From an uncultured Bacteroidales bacterium (GTDB lineage Bacteria; Bacteroidota; Bacteroidia; Bacteroidales; Paludibacteraceae): 46,165 nucleotides of DNA. Shown in pieces: positions 1-8,830 of this stretch. Below the pieces are notes generated by a model, which was not told the DNA's origin, ran no database searches, and saw only the letters and a list, made by a program, of their open reading frames with translations. The position numbers and the translations under genes were made by a program. The stretch lies in assembly GCA_946404495.1 (NCBI GenBank), contig CAMJDT010000013.1, forward strand, positions 1-46,165, written 5' to 3'. Each line of letters begins with the position of its first letter. Position 1 is the first letter of the stretch.

Positions 1-367
1 GGCAAGGCGTTGTGTCCCATGAGTTACCACCGGTGAGCGGGTTGCGAGCATGCCAAGAGAGGGTAACTTTGCCTCCCCGTTCGAACTGGCGCTGACACTC
101 TTCGAGCATGCGGGAGAAAGGCACAGAGTCAAGGTTACGGGTATGGTTTAGTTCGATGCCACCGAGATCGAAACCGATGAGGTCAGGCCATTGCCCGGTG
201 AGGTCATGAATACAGGAACGGGTGTCAGCATAGGTGCTGTCAGCAAGACGCTGCCAGTCAGAACCATAGACCACATCGTCCTGGTGTCCGAACATGACTC
301 CTCTCTGCTTGCTACAGGAAAGGAGAGCAAGCAGAGAGAGCAAAAGGATAAACGGTTTATAGTTCAT
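1..367 (-). CDS. GH26 endo-beta-1,4-mannanase lipoprotein, N-terminal part (cut by window edge)
   Basis: The 122 visible residues start at the ATG complementary to 365-367 and run off the left edge. A lipoprotein signal is clear: a hydrophobic stretch followed by LLSC, with the acylated Cys at residue 18. Then come family 26 glycoside hydrolase landmarks: MFGHQDD near 25-31, GFDLGGIE near 65-72 and SWHARNPLTGG near 104-114. GH26 enzymes hydrolyse beta-1,4-mannan backbones; the lipid anchor suggests the cell surface. The catalytic glutamates lie outside the window. The start overlaps the end of the preceding gene by 11 bp, so it is translated from the same operon mRNA. It is the second GH26 of the locus, the other being at 13136-14236. 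Confidence 0.85.
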   Translation of the reverse strand, partial: MNYKPFILLLSLLALLSCSKQRGVMFGHQDDVVYGSDWQRLADSTYADTRSCIHDLTGQWPDLIGFDLGGIELNHTRNLDSVPFSRMLEECQRQFERGGKVTLSWHARNPLTGGNSWDTTPC

Positions 368-1223
368 AACCGAAGATGGAGTACTCCTTATTGTCACGAA
401 TAATGACAACTTGACCATTACGTATTACCTTAGTGGCCTTGATGCTCGCATTTACATCCGAGATAGCCGTTGCGCCACCCGTATCTTCGGTAAGCAGTGA
501 CACTTTGGTGATGGCAGAGTTTTCGCCCTTATAGACATATATGTTCTTGCCGGAAAGGGCAGTTAGATCCGCTGCAGTGAGTGCAAAATCTTTGTATGTC
601 TCGTCATCGTTGACCCACGGCCATTGGTTGCCTATGGAAGGGATTGTGGTCTCCGACCAGTCCGGAGCACCTTTATAGACGATCTTGAAGTTAGCGCCGC
701 CGGCAGGAACGGTTACATACACGCGAAGGATGTCGTCGGTATTGAAAGTAGCGATCGTGGCAGAGTTGATCTCAATACCGTCGGTATAAGTTCCCTCCCA
801 TAGGGTGGTCTCTTGCATGTCTATCTCTTCAGTCAAGAGCGATACTCTGACGATCGTGGAGTTCTCGCCTTGATAGATATAGATATTCTTGCCGACAAAA
901 GCAGTGAGGTCGGCTTCGGTCAGCACGAACTCTTTGTATGTATCACCGCCATTAACCCACGGCCATTGGTTGCCGATAGAGGGAATGGTAGTCTCCGACC
1001 AGTCGGGTGCACCCTTATAGACGATCTTGAAGTTAGCGCCGCCGGCAGGAACGGTGACATAGACACGGAGGATATCTCCGGCTTGGAAGGTAGCGATGGT
1101 AGATGCGTTGATTTCCACACCGTCCACATAGGTATCTTCCCACAGGACTGTTTCCACCGTATTGGCATTTACCATCATGGCAGAAAGGCATAATGCCATG
1201 AATAAAGAATATATTTTTCTCAT
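357..1223 (-). CDS. secreted protein with two copies of a putative glycan-binding module and a sorting-like C-terminal tail
   Basis: 288 residues. A type I signal peptide (about 1-20) has no lipobox. Two tandem modules of about 110 residues follow (about 23-133 and 136-248), each opening with LWE-x-TY-x-DG and closing with KNIY-x-Y-x-GEN. The copies are near identical in protein and, in places, in DNA, with a 342-bp period (for example 681-710 against 1023-1052), so the duplication is recent. The last 30 residues contain NGQVVIIRDNKEYSIFGYEL, a tail also seen in the 3582-5675 and 19232-26950 proteins and suggestive of type IX secretion. The related module occurs in the other accessory proteins of this locus. 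Binding of mannan is inferred from context only; no family name is recognised with certainty. Confidence 0.75.
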   Translation of the reverse strand: MRKIYSLFMALCLSAMMVNANTVETVLWEDTYVDGVEINASTIATFQAGDILRVYVTVPAGGANFKIVYKGAPDWSETTIPSIGNQWPWVNGGDTYKEFVLTEADLTAFVGKNIYIYQGENSTIVRVSLLTEEIDMQETTLWEGTYTDGIEINSATIATFNTDDILRVYVTVPAGGANFKIVYKGAPDWSETTIPSIGNQWPWVNDDETYKDFALTAADLTALSGKNIYVYKGENSAITKVSLLTEDTGGATAISDVNASIKATKVIRNGQVVIIRDNKEYSIFGYEL

Positions 1224-1247
1224 TGTTGTAAAAATTTAGATTGTTGA

Positions 1248-3398
1248 TTAATTATTTGTTAATTCAAATATGCGTGAGGGATAATCGATGGCATATTCCG
1301 TAGAGAGCGGGATATCCAGTCCGACAGACATGAGGTAGGCACCGGTGAAAGACTGACCGTCGAGCGCACAAGGTTGCTCCCCATGACGGATGTTGCGTTC
1401 GCGGATGGTGTAGGTGCGGTCGGGATCGAGTCCCGCCAGGCGGATACGACGCGACGCCTGCTTCATGAAGGAAGAGAGACCGTAGGCAAAGAGCACGGCA
1501 TGATCTTTGGCATCGGATACGTACATGAGCGAAGCGACCTGTTGCACGGCAGGAGATTGCTGATTGCTGAATGGTGACGCTTCGCTAAATGGTGAAACAA
1601 GGCGGTAGAGGTTGCCGAGTTGGATGAGGTCGCGCAACTCTTTATAGTCATGAATGGCGGTGGTACACTGTGCGCGTTCGGTGTCGGTCATGTGGGCCGG
1701 TTGGAGTTCCATACCGAGTCGACCGGACATCGCTACATCGCAGCGGAACTTGATAGGCGTGGTGCGACCGGTCATGAGATAGGGCGAGCCGCCGATATGT
1801 TGTGCCATGGAGTTGGAGGGGAAGAAATAGGACGTTCCCCACTGGATATAGACGCGTTGCAGGGCATCGTTGTTGTCAGACACCCAGAACTCATCGAAAT
1901 AGGGCATCAGTCCGTAGTTGGCGCGTCCCCCACCCGATGCGCAGTTTTGGATGACCACATCGGGGTACTTGGCGCGGATACGTTCGAGGGTCTTGATAAG
2001 ACCGAGATGGTAGTCGATATAGAGGTTCGACTGCTTGTCGCGCGGCAGATAGGTAGAACCGCAGTTCTGGATGGACGCATTGGCATCCCATTTGATATAC
2101 GCTATCTCGGGATGCTTGGTGAGAAGGTTATCGACGAGGTTGAAGACAAAGTCCTGCACCTTGGGATTGGTCATGTCGAGCACGAGTTGGGTGCCTCCGC
2201 GACCGAGCTTGAGTTCGCGTCCGCGCTCTTGGAGTGCCCAATCGGGATGCTGTTCGAACAGTTCGGAACGGGTATTGACTGCTTCGGGTTCGATCCAGAT
2301 ACCGAATTGAAGTCGTTGGTCGTTGGTATTCTTATCTCGGCAAGCCTCGAACGATCGGCTAAAGCCGTACGGTCGTTGGTCGATGAGCCAACTCAGGCCA
2401 TGAGGTAACTTGCGCGTATCGACGATCCAGTCGCCGAGGGCGGCATCGTCAGAGTTGCGCTGGTACTTAGAGCCAAACCAACCGTCGTCCATGACAAAGA
2501 GTTCGCCGCCGAAGGCTGCGATGTCGTTCATCATGGCGATGATACGCTCTTCGGTGATGTCGAAATAGATACCTTCCCAGGAGTTGAGGAGGATGGAGCG
2601 CGTCGCAGAGCCGTTATGGAGCATGCCGCAGGTGCGCGCCCAACGATGGAACGCACGCGAGACACCGCTCATACCTTCGTTGGAATAGGTATAGGCCAGA
2701 TGCGGCGTGGTGAAGACCTGTTTGGGCGACAGGATATACTCGGATGCCATCGGGTCGATGCCGGCGTAGAAATGGAAACCTTTCTCGTCGGTAGCGGCGA
2801 CCCGTATCTCGAAGTTACCGCTCCAGCAGAGGGCAGCACCGAGTACGCGGCCGCTGTTTTCTTGGGGGTAACCATCCAACGAGATCATCACTTCGGGTGC
2901 ATCGAGGTGCGCATTGCGTGCACCGTCGGAGTTACGGATGGTCTTGATGCCGCGTGTGAGGCGTTCTACGGTTGGTACGGCTTCCCCTGCCCAGTTTCCA
3001 TGCAGGTGAACGAGGTACAGGTCGCCGTTGTCGAGCGGCAGATAACCGCTGTCGAAGCGTTGCAGCCGCACGGGTTTCTTCTCCGTGTGGGAGAGTTCGT
3101 ACCAGGTCTCGGTGATAGGTACGGTTTTCCATTGACGCACGTGAAGGGTCACAAAGAAGGGTTGCACCAAGTCTTTGGTTGCGATGACCGTTTCCTTGTA
3201 TTGGGCATTATCCACATAGGTGGTGTCCTGCGCCCTGAGTTGCAGGCTCTGGTCGCCATCGGCATGCTGCACCAGGAGAGCCGGCAGATGGATATGGTCG
3301 ATGTCGCCAAAGGTGGGTAACAACTCTATGGCACGCATAGGTGCGCACACCCAAAGGCATGCGCACGCTATGAGCAAATGATGGATTCTCTTTTGCAT
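1248..3398 (-). CDS. GH36 family alpha-galactosidase
   Basis: 716 residues, the usual length for GH36/clan D alpha-galactosidases. The signal peptide ends near residue 23 (AMRA). An N-terminal beta-sandwich domain precedes the TIM barrel. Family signatures are present: WEGIYFD near 274-280, MDDGWFG near 303-309, FGIWIEPE near 365-372, YIKWDAN near 434-440 (Asp438 expected nucleophile), CASGGGR near 486-492 and WVSDNND near 505-511 (Asp508 expected acid/base). It should release alpha-1,6-linked galactose side chains, which fits galactomannan breakdown with the two GH26 enzymes. With a type I signal and no lipobox it is probably periplasmic. It starts 9 bp after the small gene at 3408-3560. Confidence 0.92.
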   Translation of the reverse strand: MQKRIHHLLIACACLWVCAPMRAIELLPTFGDIDHIHLPALLVQHADGDQSLQLRAQDTTYVDNAQYKETVIATKDLVQPFFVTLHVRQWKTVPITETWYELSHTEKKPVRLQRFDSGYLPLDNGDLYLVHLHGNWAGEAVPTVERLTRGIKTIRNSDGARNAHLDAPEVMISLDGYPQENSGRVLGAALCWSGNFEIRVAATDEKGFHFYAGIDPMASEYILSPKQVFTTPHLAYTYSNEGMSGVSRAFHRWARTCGMLHNGSATRSILLNSWEGIYFDITEERIIAMMNDIAAFGGELFVMDDGWFGSKYQRNSDDAALGDWIVDTRKLPHGLSWLIDQRPYGFSRSFEACRDKNTNDQRLQFGIWIEPEAVNTRSELFEQHPDWALQERGRELKLGRGGTQLVLDMTNPKVQDFVFNLVDNLLTKHPEIAYIKWDANASIQNCGSTYLPRDKQSNLYIDYHLGLIKTLERIRAKYPDVVIQNCASGGGRANYGLMPYFDEFWVSDNNDALQRVYIQWGTSYFFPSNSMAQHIGGSPYLMTGRTTPIKFRCDVAMSGRLGMELQPAHMTDTERAQCTTAIHDYKELRDLIQLGNLYRLVSPFSEASPFSNQQSPAVQQVASLMYVSDAKDHAVLFAYGLSSFMKQASRRIRLAGLDPDRTYTIRERNIRHGEQPCALDGQSFTGAYLMSVGLDIPLSTEYAIDYPSRIFELTNN

Positions 3399-3407
3399 AG
3401 ACCGGAA

Positions 3408-3560
3408 CTATTCTACCAGATAACGATTCGGGTTATTGGGCGCGAGTGCTGGGCCGGTGCCTTTACCGCTACCAAAGCCGACGGTTTGGGAGTTACACAA
3501 GGTCGTCGTCATCTCAACGGAGATAGTATCTGTCTCGGGTGTGTTATACATCTTTTTCAT
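3408..3560 (-). CDS. small protein of 50 residues within the utilisation locus
   Basis: An ATG complementary to 3558-3560 opens a 50-codon frame ending in TAG at 3408-3410. It fills most of the 183-bp gap between its neighbours, 21 bp after one stop and 9 bp before the GH36 start. The protein begins MKKMYNTPETDTISVEM, has one Cys at residue 22, and continues with a Gly/Ser-rich stretch (GFGSGKGTGPALAP). Small Bacteroidales proteins opening with MKK-x-Y-x-x-PE and ending Gly-rich are familiar, but their function is unknown to me. There is no signal peptide or membrane segment. Placement and spacing argue for real translation; it could be a precursor peptide or a small regulator, which is speculation. 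Confidence 0.6.
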   Translation of the reverse strand: MKKMYNTPETDTISVEMTTTLCNSQTVGFGSGKGTGPALAPNNPNRYLVE

Positions 3561-3581
3561 ACTTTTATTTACGGTTACAAT

Positions 3582-5675
3582 TTATTGAATGATTTGGCCG
3601 TTTACGTTGTACATAACACCGTTACGGATAATGAACAACTTACCGTCGAGGAGCACTTTCTCGGCTGTCGGTTGTTGACCTTCGGCCGTCAGTACTTCCA
3701 TATCGGTCGGAGTCTGCTGACGGAAGACAATCCGCATCGGAGCAGGTGTAGCGCCGGCATTCGCATTATGACCGCAACTGAGGTATGCACGGTACGGAGC
3801 TACGGAGCAGGTATTATCCAAAACTTGGTAGAAGGCAACACCGTCAGTTCCATTACTTAGGATGTAGTTGTTATTACCTGCACCATCGTTTTCTGCCAGA
3901 TGATCGATCGTTTGATAGGTACCGATGAGAGCACCGTTAGCATAGGTTCCGGTCTTGCCGGATATATCATCCGATGCGCCCGCTTCGCTGACGAACTCAT
4001 ATTCATCTTCGGATGCAATGATGAGTACCGGTTTATCTGCTTCGAGGGTATTGACTTCGGTAGCCATGATGACATTCGAGCCGTCATTGGTAAGGGTATA
4101 TGCTTGTACACCTTCCGGCAACAAGAGAACATCGAACGGAACAACCAAAGTAGCCATACCGGCAGAGGATACGGAGAGGAACTTGGAGTTGGTGGTAACC
4201 GGTGTACCCTCTTTGAGTAACACATACGTTACCGTATAGTTTTTGCCTGCGATATTCAGTTTCTGATTCCGTAGCTGATCACGCATTTTAGCCGTAACCG
4301 GGATTTCCACCGTCATCGGTATTTCCTCACTTGCTACAGCGTGATTCGCTTGGAAAAGGTAGTTTACGGAAGGTGAGAAGTTATTCCATCCATCACCGTA
4401 TTTCAGAAGCACTTGATCATCTTCATTCGTACGGGATACGGCTGTAAGTTGCAAGCAAATGATGTTACCTTCTTTGAGGTCGGACAGTTTCTCTTTTTCA
4501 ATCGAGAATCCTCCTGCCCAATTATTATCCAGCGAATGCTTTTCGGAGCAGAGAATACGCTTATCGTAGATACTCATCGGTTGAGCCACAGTGAAACGAG
4601 AGAGTGTAACGCCTGTTCCAAAGAGAAACAACTGACCGGCAGTATTGATGGCAGTAGCCTGTTCTGCAGTCAAACTTACGAGATAGACCTTCGGTACGGT
4701 AGCATCGATGCCTGTTACTGAAATCTGCTGTCCGTCGCCCCAGCCATATTTGAAATTGATTTGGTAATCGCCACCTCCATCTATAGCACTTACTACGACA
4801 CGCAGTTCATCTCCGGCGGTCAGTACAGGGAATGCTGTTTGTTTCCATGTCTCTTCCCAGTTCAGTGTTGCTGCACCATGCGCCAACTCGGTCTCCACCA
4901 TGATTTGCTGCGCGTAAGTGTATAAGTCAATACTCGTGACGGTGTAATCATTTCCGTGGAAATACAAACCATTCGTTTGTACTTTCTCGATATCCTCGGC
5001 ACGGAGCACAAACGAGAACGTAGCCGGTTCAGCCTGACTTTGCGTGATAGCTGCATACTCGCCCGTCTCGGTTAATTGTTCATCCGTATTCTGCACACGC
5101 ACTTGGCATTGTCCGGAAGCTCCGGAAGTGTATGTGAACTGAATACGATCTCCTTCATGGATAGAGGCGAATGCAGTGTTAGATATCAAAATGCGATGAT
5201 TCCAACCCCAATCGAAGGTGTTGGAGCCGGAATGAAGATTCGTCGGTGTCTCTTTGCCGACCACCTTCGAGAAATACAACTTGCTGAGAGTCGCCGAACC
5301 GACAGCAATCAGTCTGATGTCTATACGTTTGATAGCAGAAGACGACAACGCAACGCGAGCGATTAAGGAACCGGCTGCAATCGTTTTGTTCGATGTAGTA
5401 TTGTCGCTATATGTCACCCAAAGATTTACCCCCACTTCCGATGCGGAAGCCAGTTCCAATGTCAGTTCGGTATAGTCCTCAGCATTGTAGGGATACTCTC
5501 CGTAGTCATGCGCAATGCCATCCCAGCCGTTCGTTACCGTAATGGAATTGGCCGACCACGTAGTGGATTGTTGTTGCTTGGAGAGGTCGGATAAATTATA
5601 GTCCTTTGTAACCAAAGTGGCGCTAACCGTTGCTGATAGCAGCAGTGCACTGAAAAATAATAAGATCTTTTTCAT
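3582..5675 (-). CDS. large modular secreted protein with three glycan-binding-like modules and a sorting-like tail
   Basis: 697 residues. The type I signal peptide spans about 1-19 (ATVSA). An N-terminal beta-rich domain (about 20-140) is followed by three copies of the locus module (about 145-255, 258-365 and 370-490). They are recognised by the closing pattern 'L-x-x-x-G-x-x-YTVT-x-V/I-x-L' (GNDYTVTSIDLY; GKNYTVTYVLL). A further domain (about 495-655) has a pattern I associate with large Bacteroidales surface proteins (GVAFYQV, APYRAYL). The C-terminus carries DGKLFIIRNGVMYNVNGQ, like the tails of the 357-1223 and 19232-26950 proteins. No catalytic motif is seen. A role as a surface or secreted mannan-binding protein, replacing SusE/SusF, is inferred from position. 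Confidence 0.72.
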   Translation of the reverse strand: MKKILLFFSALLLSATVSATLVTKDYNLSDLSKQQQSTTWSANSITVTNGWDGIAHDYGEYPYNAEDYTELTLELASASEVGVNLWVTYSDNTTSNKTIAAGSLIARVALSSSAIKRIDIRLIAVGSATLSKLYFSKVVGKETPTNLHSGSNTFDWGWNHRILISNTAFASIHEGDRIQFTYTSGASGQCQVRVQNTDEQLTETGEYAAITQSQAEPATFSFVLRAEDIEKVQTNGLYFHGNDYTVTSIDLYTYAQQIMVETELAHGAATLNWEETWKQTAFPVLTAGDELRVVVSAIDGGGDYQINFKYGWGDGQQISVTGIDATVPKVYLVSLTAEQATAINTAGQLFLFGTGVTLSRFTVAQPMSIYDKRILCSEKHSLDNNWAGGFSIEKEKLSDLKEGNIICLQLTAVSRTNEDDQVLLKYGDGWNNFSPSVNYLFQANHAVASEEIPMTVEIPVTAKMRDQLRNQKLNIAGKNYTVTYVLLKEGTPVTTNSKFLSVSSAGMATLVVPFDVLLLPEGVQAYTLTNDGSNVIMATEVNTLEADKPVLIIASEDEYEFVSEAGASDDISGKTGTYANGALIGTYQTIDHLAENDGAGNNNYILSNGTDGVAFYQVLDNTCSVAPYRAYLSCGHNANAGATPAPMRIVFRQQTPTDMEVLTAEGQQPTAEKVLLDGKLFIIRNGVMYNVNGQIIQ

Positions 5676-5691
5676 ATGTTATTGATTTTTA

Positions 5692-7026
5692 TTAGCGTTG
5701 AATATATTTCTTACCATTGAGGATGACAATACCTTTGTAGCTTGCATCAACGGGGTTGCCGAGGATGTTGTAGCGGATATCGTCCTCGCGGATGGCATTG
5801 TTGGTCTCATCCAGTCCTTCGGGAGCGTTGGTGCTGAAGACACTGATGCAGCTCACCTTGTAGCGGATACCCTGAATGACCAGCCCGCGGTCGGCGATGA
5901 GCATAGCCATCTCGTCATTGGCTACACGGTAGGCCATATAACCCTCGGTAGCGAGGTTGATCGTGAGATCGGTCCAGGCCCAGTCGTCACCGGCCTTGTA
6001 CTGCATGGAGAACTCAGCGTTTTCTTCTGCCTCAACGATGGTCACACGGATGATATCATTCTCCTGCAGACCGACAAACATCGTCTCATCCAGATTGCGG
6101 GTGTCAAGTTTGGTACCGGGCCATGTTTCGCTGTCCCACGAGATAGCAACAGGCGACTCGGGTTGATATACGATAGACTCGTAGAGTCCGGTATAGTCGA
6201 TCTCAGCATCGGGGTCAACGGGCGGCACAGTGTCTTCTACATAGGGCGAAAGGGTCACACGGGTGATGGTGCAGTTCTTACCCTGAATAGTAAGACCGCT
6301 GGTCTGAATTGCTTCTATCAAGGTCTCATTCTCCACCACGTAGGCATAATGACCTGCGGCGGAGAGTGCGTTCCATTCGGTACCCGGGATGACTGTCCAA
6401 GGCTCGTTGGCAGCGATATTGAGTTGGCAGTAGGAATCGGTGAGGTCTGTGATATCCACGGTGATGCTGTCGCCAACAATCATACCGGCAAAGCGCGACG
6501 CCTCGATACCGAGGTTGTCCTCGCCGCTGGCGCCAAGCACCTTCGTTCCCTCGAAGAGTATTTCCATCACGTGCTCGCCCGGAATGACGGGGACGGTGTC
6601 CGTAGTATCAGGCGGCAGGACGGGTGTGGTGTCTTGCACGGTGATGGTGATAGCGAGAAGGTTGTAGCCTTGTCCGCGGAAGATGAGTCCGCGTTCGGTA
6701 ATATAGTTCGCGATTTCCTCCGTCTCCACAATATAGGTCATCGTGTCATCGGTGACTGTGGTTTCGAGGTCAGTCCATTCCCACGACTCGCCGGCCTTGT
6801 AGGTAAGGACATACTGAGGTTCGTCTATAGCCGCCATGACGGAGGCCAGGATCGTGTCTCCGATAGTAAGGCCTGTGAAGATGCCTTCGGGCGTTTCGAA
6901 CTGTGTACCGGCATAGACTTCGGTGTTCCACGAGATAGGCTCGTTACCGGTCCAGACGGTACGTTGCGAGGCAAAGAGCGAGCAAGTGACTGCTAATGCC
7001 ACAAAAAGGGATACAATCTTTTTCAT
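5692..7026 (-). CDS. modular secreted protein with three glycan-binding-like modules and a type IX-like sorting tail
   Basis: 444 residues lying directly after SusD with a 22-bp gap, the usual place of a SusE-like surface glycan-binding protein. A type I signal peptide (about 1-20) has no lipobox, unlike SusE/F. Three modules follow (about 21-130, 150-262 and 285-400), each closing with a 'GL-x-I/F-x-G' motif: RGLIFRGQGYNL, SGLTIQGKNCTI, RGLVIQGIRYKV. Paired aromatic positions such as ESWEWTDL and DDWAWTDL recur and could contact sugar. The end, YNILG...GIVILNGKKYIQR, resembles type IX secretion sorting tails. Glycan binding is inferred from domain repetition and operon position. Confidence 0.74.
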   Translation of the reverse strand: MKKIVSLFVALAVTCSLFASQRTVWTGNEPISWNTEVYAGTQFETPEGIFTGLTIGDTILASVMAAIDEPQYVLTYKAGESWEWTDLETTVTDDTMTYIVETEEIANYITERGLIFRGQGYNLLAITITVQDTTPVLPPDTTDTVPVIPGEHVMEILFEGTKVLGASGEDNLGIEASRFAGMIVGDSITVDITDLTDSYCQLNIAANEPWTVIPGTEWNALSAAGHYAYVVENETLIEAIQTSGLTIQGKNCTITRVTLSPYVEDTVPPVDPDAEIDYTGLYESIVYQPESPVAISWDSETWPGTKLDTRNLDETMFVGLQENDIIRVTIVEAEENAEFSMQYKAGDDWAWTDLTINLATEGYMAYRVANDEMAMLIADRGLVIQGIRYKVSCISVFSTNAPEGLDETNNAIREDDIRYNILGNPVDASYKGIVILNGKKYIQR

Positions 7027-7048
7027 AAAAATATCAATTATCGGTTAT

Positions 7049-8830
7049 TTATTGCCAACCGGGGTTGTTATCATTGATCGCCGTATTGGTGTTTATTTCC
7101 TGCTGCGGGAGCGGGAAGAGGAGGTTGCGCGCGGTGCGTTTCTTGTTCACGCCGCCGTCATCGGTGCCATCGATGGCATTCATCGCATCGAGGTAGATTC
7201 CCCAGCGTATGAGGTCCCATCGGCGGTCTGCCTCGCAGGCCAGTTCCTTGGCACGTTCCTCCAGGATAGCCGAGCGTCGTGCCTGCTTGGTAGTGAGCGC
7301 TTTCTTGCCGCCGAGCGAAGCGCGTTCGGCGTTCGCACGCGTGCGCACCCTATTTAGTGCCTCTATTGCATCACTGGGTTTGCCCAACTCATTCAGCGCC
7401 TCAGCATATACGAGGATGACATCTGCCAGTCGGAGGAAAGGCCAGTTGGCATCGGCATTGTCGATGGCATCGTTGGTGACATCTTCGTACTTGCGGGTGA
7501 AGGCGAGACACTGTGCATCGGCCGAATAGTAATAGTTGACTCCGTCATTGAAGGGAGCCACGGGATCCTTTACCCAATCGCCGTTGAGGTTTCGTCCGGT
7601 CGCCATGATGGTATATTCATCGTCGTAGGGATAGTAGAATCCGCTGTTAGACGCAGCCTGCGTATAGGCGCGCCAGCGGTGACGGACGCCCTTGACGATA
7701 CGGTAGTCATCGTGGTCGAAGAGGTCATACCAGTGACGCGTACAACCGGTCCACCCGCCGGACTGGATATAATCCGAACCCGGAGAGGTCATGTAGCCCT
7801 CGTACTGGGTATGAACAGAAGTCTTGTAGGTAGCATCGCCGCTGACCGTACCGATAGAAAACAGGAACTCCGATTCGGTAGCTGCGGCTTTGGTCCAGAG
7901 TTGGTCGTAGTCGAGCAGTTGATAGTCACCGTAGGTGCCATCCAGCACGGCTGCTGCCCAGTCGGCTGCCTGTTGGTAAAGCTGGAGCGGATCCAGGGAC
8001 TCGTACCCTGTGACAGCTTGCTTATAGAGCGAGATTGTCTGCAAAGGTGCGTACGTTTTTTTACCCGAACCGTCGGTAGTGTAAGGCTTACCGGTTCGTA
8101 CGATGACCTCCGTTCCGGCAGGCATAGCTGCAGCGGCCATGGTAGCATAGACCTTGGCCAGCAGACCGGCTGCCGAACCGGCAGAGACATGACCGGCCCG
8201 ATAGTCGTTGTCGGTATTATGGTACAACTGACGGCAGGCTTTTTCCAAGTCGGCTATGATATAATCATAGACCTCCGTGACAGGTCGACGCGGTTGATTC
8301 TTGTCGAAATTCTCCTCCTCGGGTTGGATAGGAATAGGCCCGTACGCGCGCACCAACAGGAAATAGGCAAACGCGCGTTGGAAGCGCAACTCACCGAGGC
8401 AGTTGGCTTTGTAGTCATCGGTGATATTCTGCATCGGTTCGATGATACGCATGGCGGTATTCGCGCGACCGATCAGGCCGTAACAGCCTTTCCATAACGC
8501 ATCCACAAGGTCCGTCTCACCTTGGAAATTACCGGCACCGAAGGTACCAAAGAGCCAGTCCGGTCCGGAGATATAGTCTGCATCGAACTCGAGCATACGC
8601 GGGAAATAGCCCCAACAGAACATATCGTATATCCACTTGGAATAGACACCCGTCACGAGCATGGAGGCATCTTCTTTGCTGTCGCCGATGGTGGTATCGA
8701 GCAACTGGCCTTTGGTATCTTCTTTGACCCAACTGCAAGAGGAGAGAAGTACGAAGGACAGAAGTACGATGTACGATTTATGTAAGAAGGTATTCAAGTA
8801 TTCATTTATTTTTCTCATAGTAGTACGCAT
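7049..8830 (-). CDS. SusD/RagB family glycan-binding outer-membrane lipoprotein
   Basis: 593 residues. The first ATG directly follows the TAA of susC with no gap; a second in-frame ATG lies 12 bp on. The lipoprotein signal ends LLSSC. SusD family marks include GCYGLIGRANTAM, LGELRFQRAFAYFLLVRAYGP (TPR-like region), the late LRLADVILVYAEALNELG, RTRANAERA and RRWDLIRWG, and a C-terminal FPLPQQEINTN with a final NPGW. SusD covers the SusC barrel as a lid and captures oligosaccharides at the cell surface. Paired with the SusC gene upstream it forms the import complex of this locus, here presumably for manno-oligosaccharides. Confidence 0.95.
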   Translation of the reverse strand: MRTTMRKINEYLNTFLHKSYIVLLSFVLLSSCSWVKEDTKGQLLDTTIGDSKEDASMLVTGVYSKWIYDMFCWGYFPRMLEFDADYISGPDWLFGTFGAGNFQGETDLVDALWKGCYGLIGRANTAMRIIEPMQNITDDYKANCLGELRFQRAFAYFLLVRAYGPIPIQPEEENFDKNQPRRPVTEVYDYIIADLEKACRQLYHNTDNDYRAGHVSAGSAAGLLAKVYATMAAAAMPAGTEVIVRTGKPYTTDGSGKKTYAPLQTISLYKQAVTGYESLDPLQLYQQAADWAAAVLDGTYGDYQLLDYDQLWTKAAATESEFLFSIGTVSGDATYKTSVHTQYEGYMTSPGSDYIQSGGWTGCTRHWYDLFDHDDYRIVKGVRHRWRAYTQAASNSGFYYPYDDEYTIMATGRNLNGDWVKDPVAPFNDGVNYYYSADAQCLAFTRKYEDVTNDAIDNADANWPFLRLADVILVYAEALNELGKPSDAIEALNRVRTRANAERASLGGKKALTTKQARRSAILEERAKELACEADRRWDLIRWGIYLDAMNAIDGTDDGGVNKKRTARNLLFPLPQQEINTNTAINDNNPGWQ

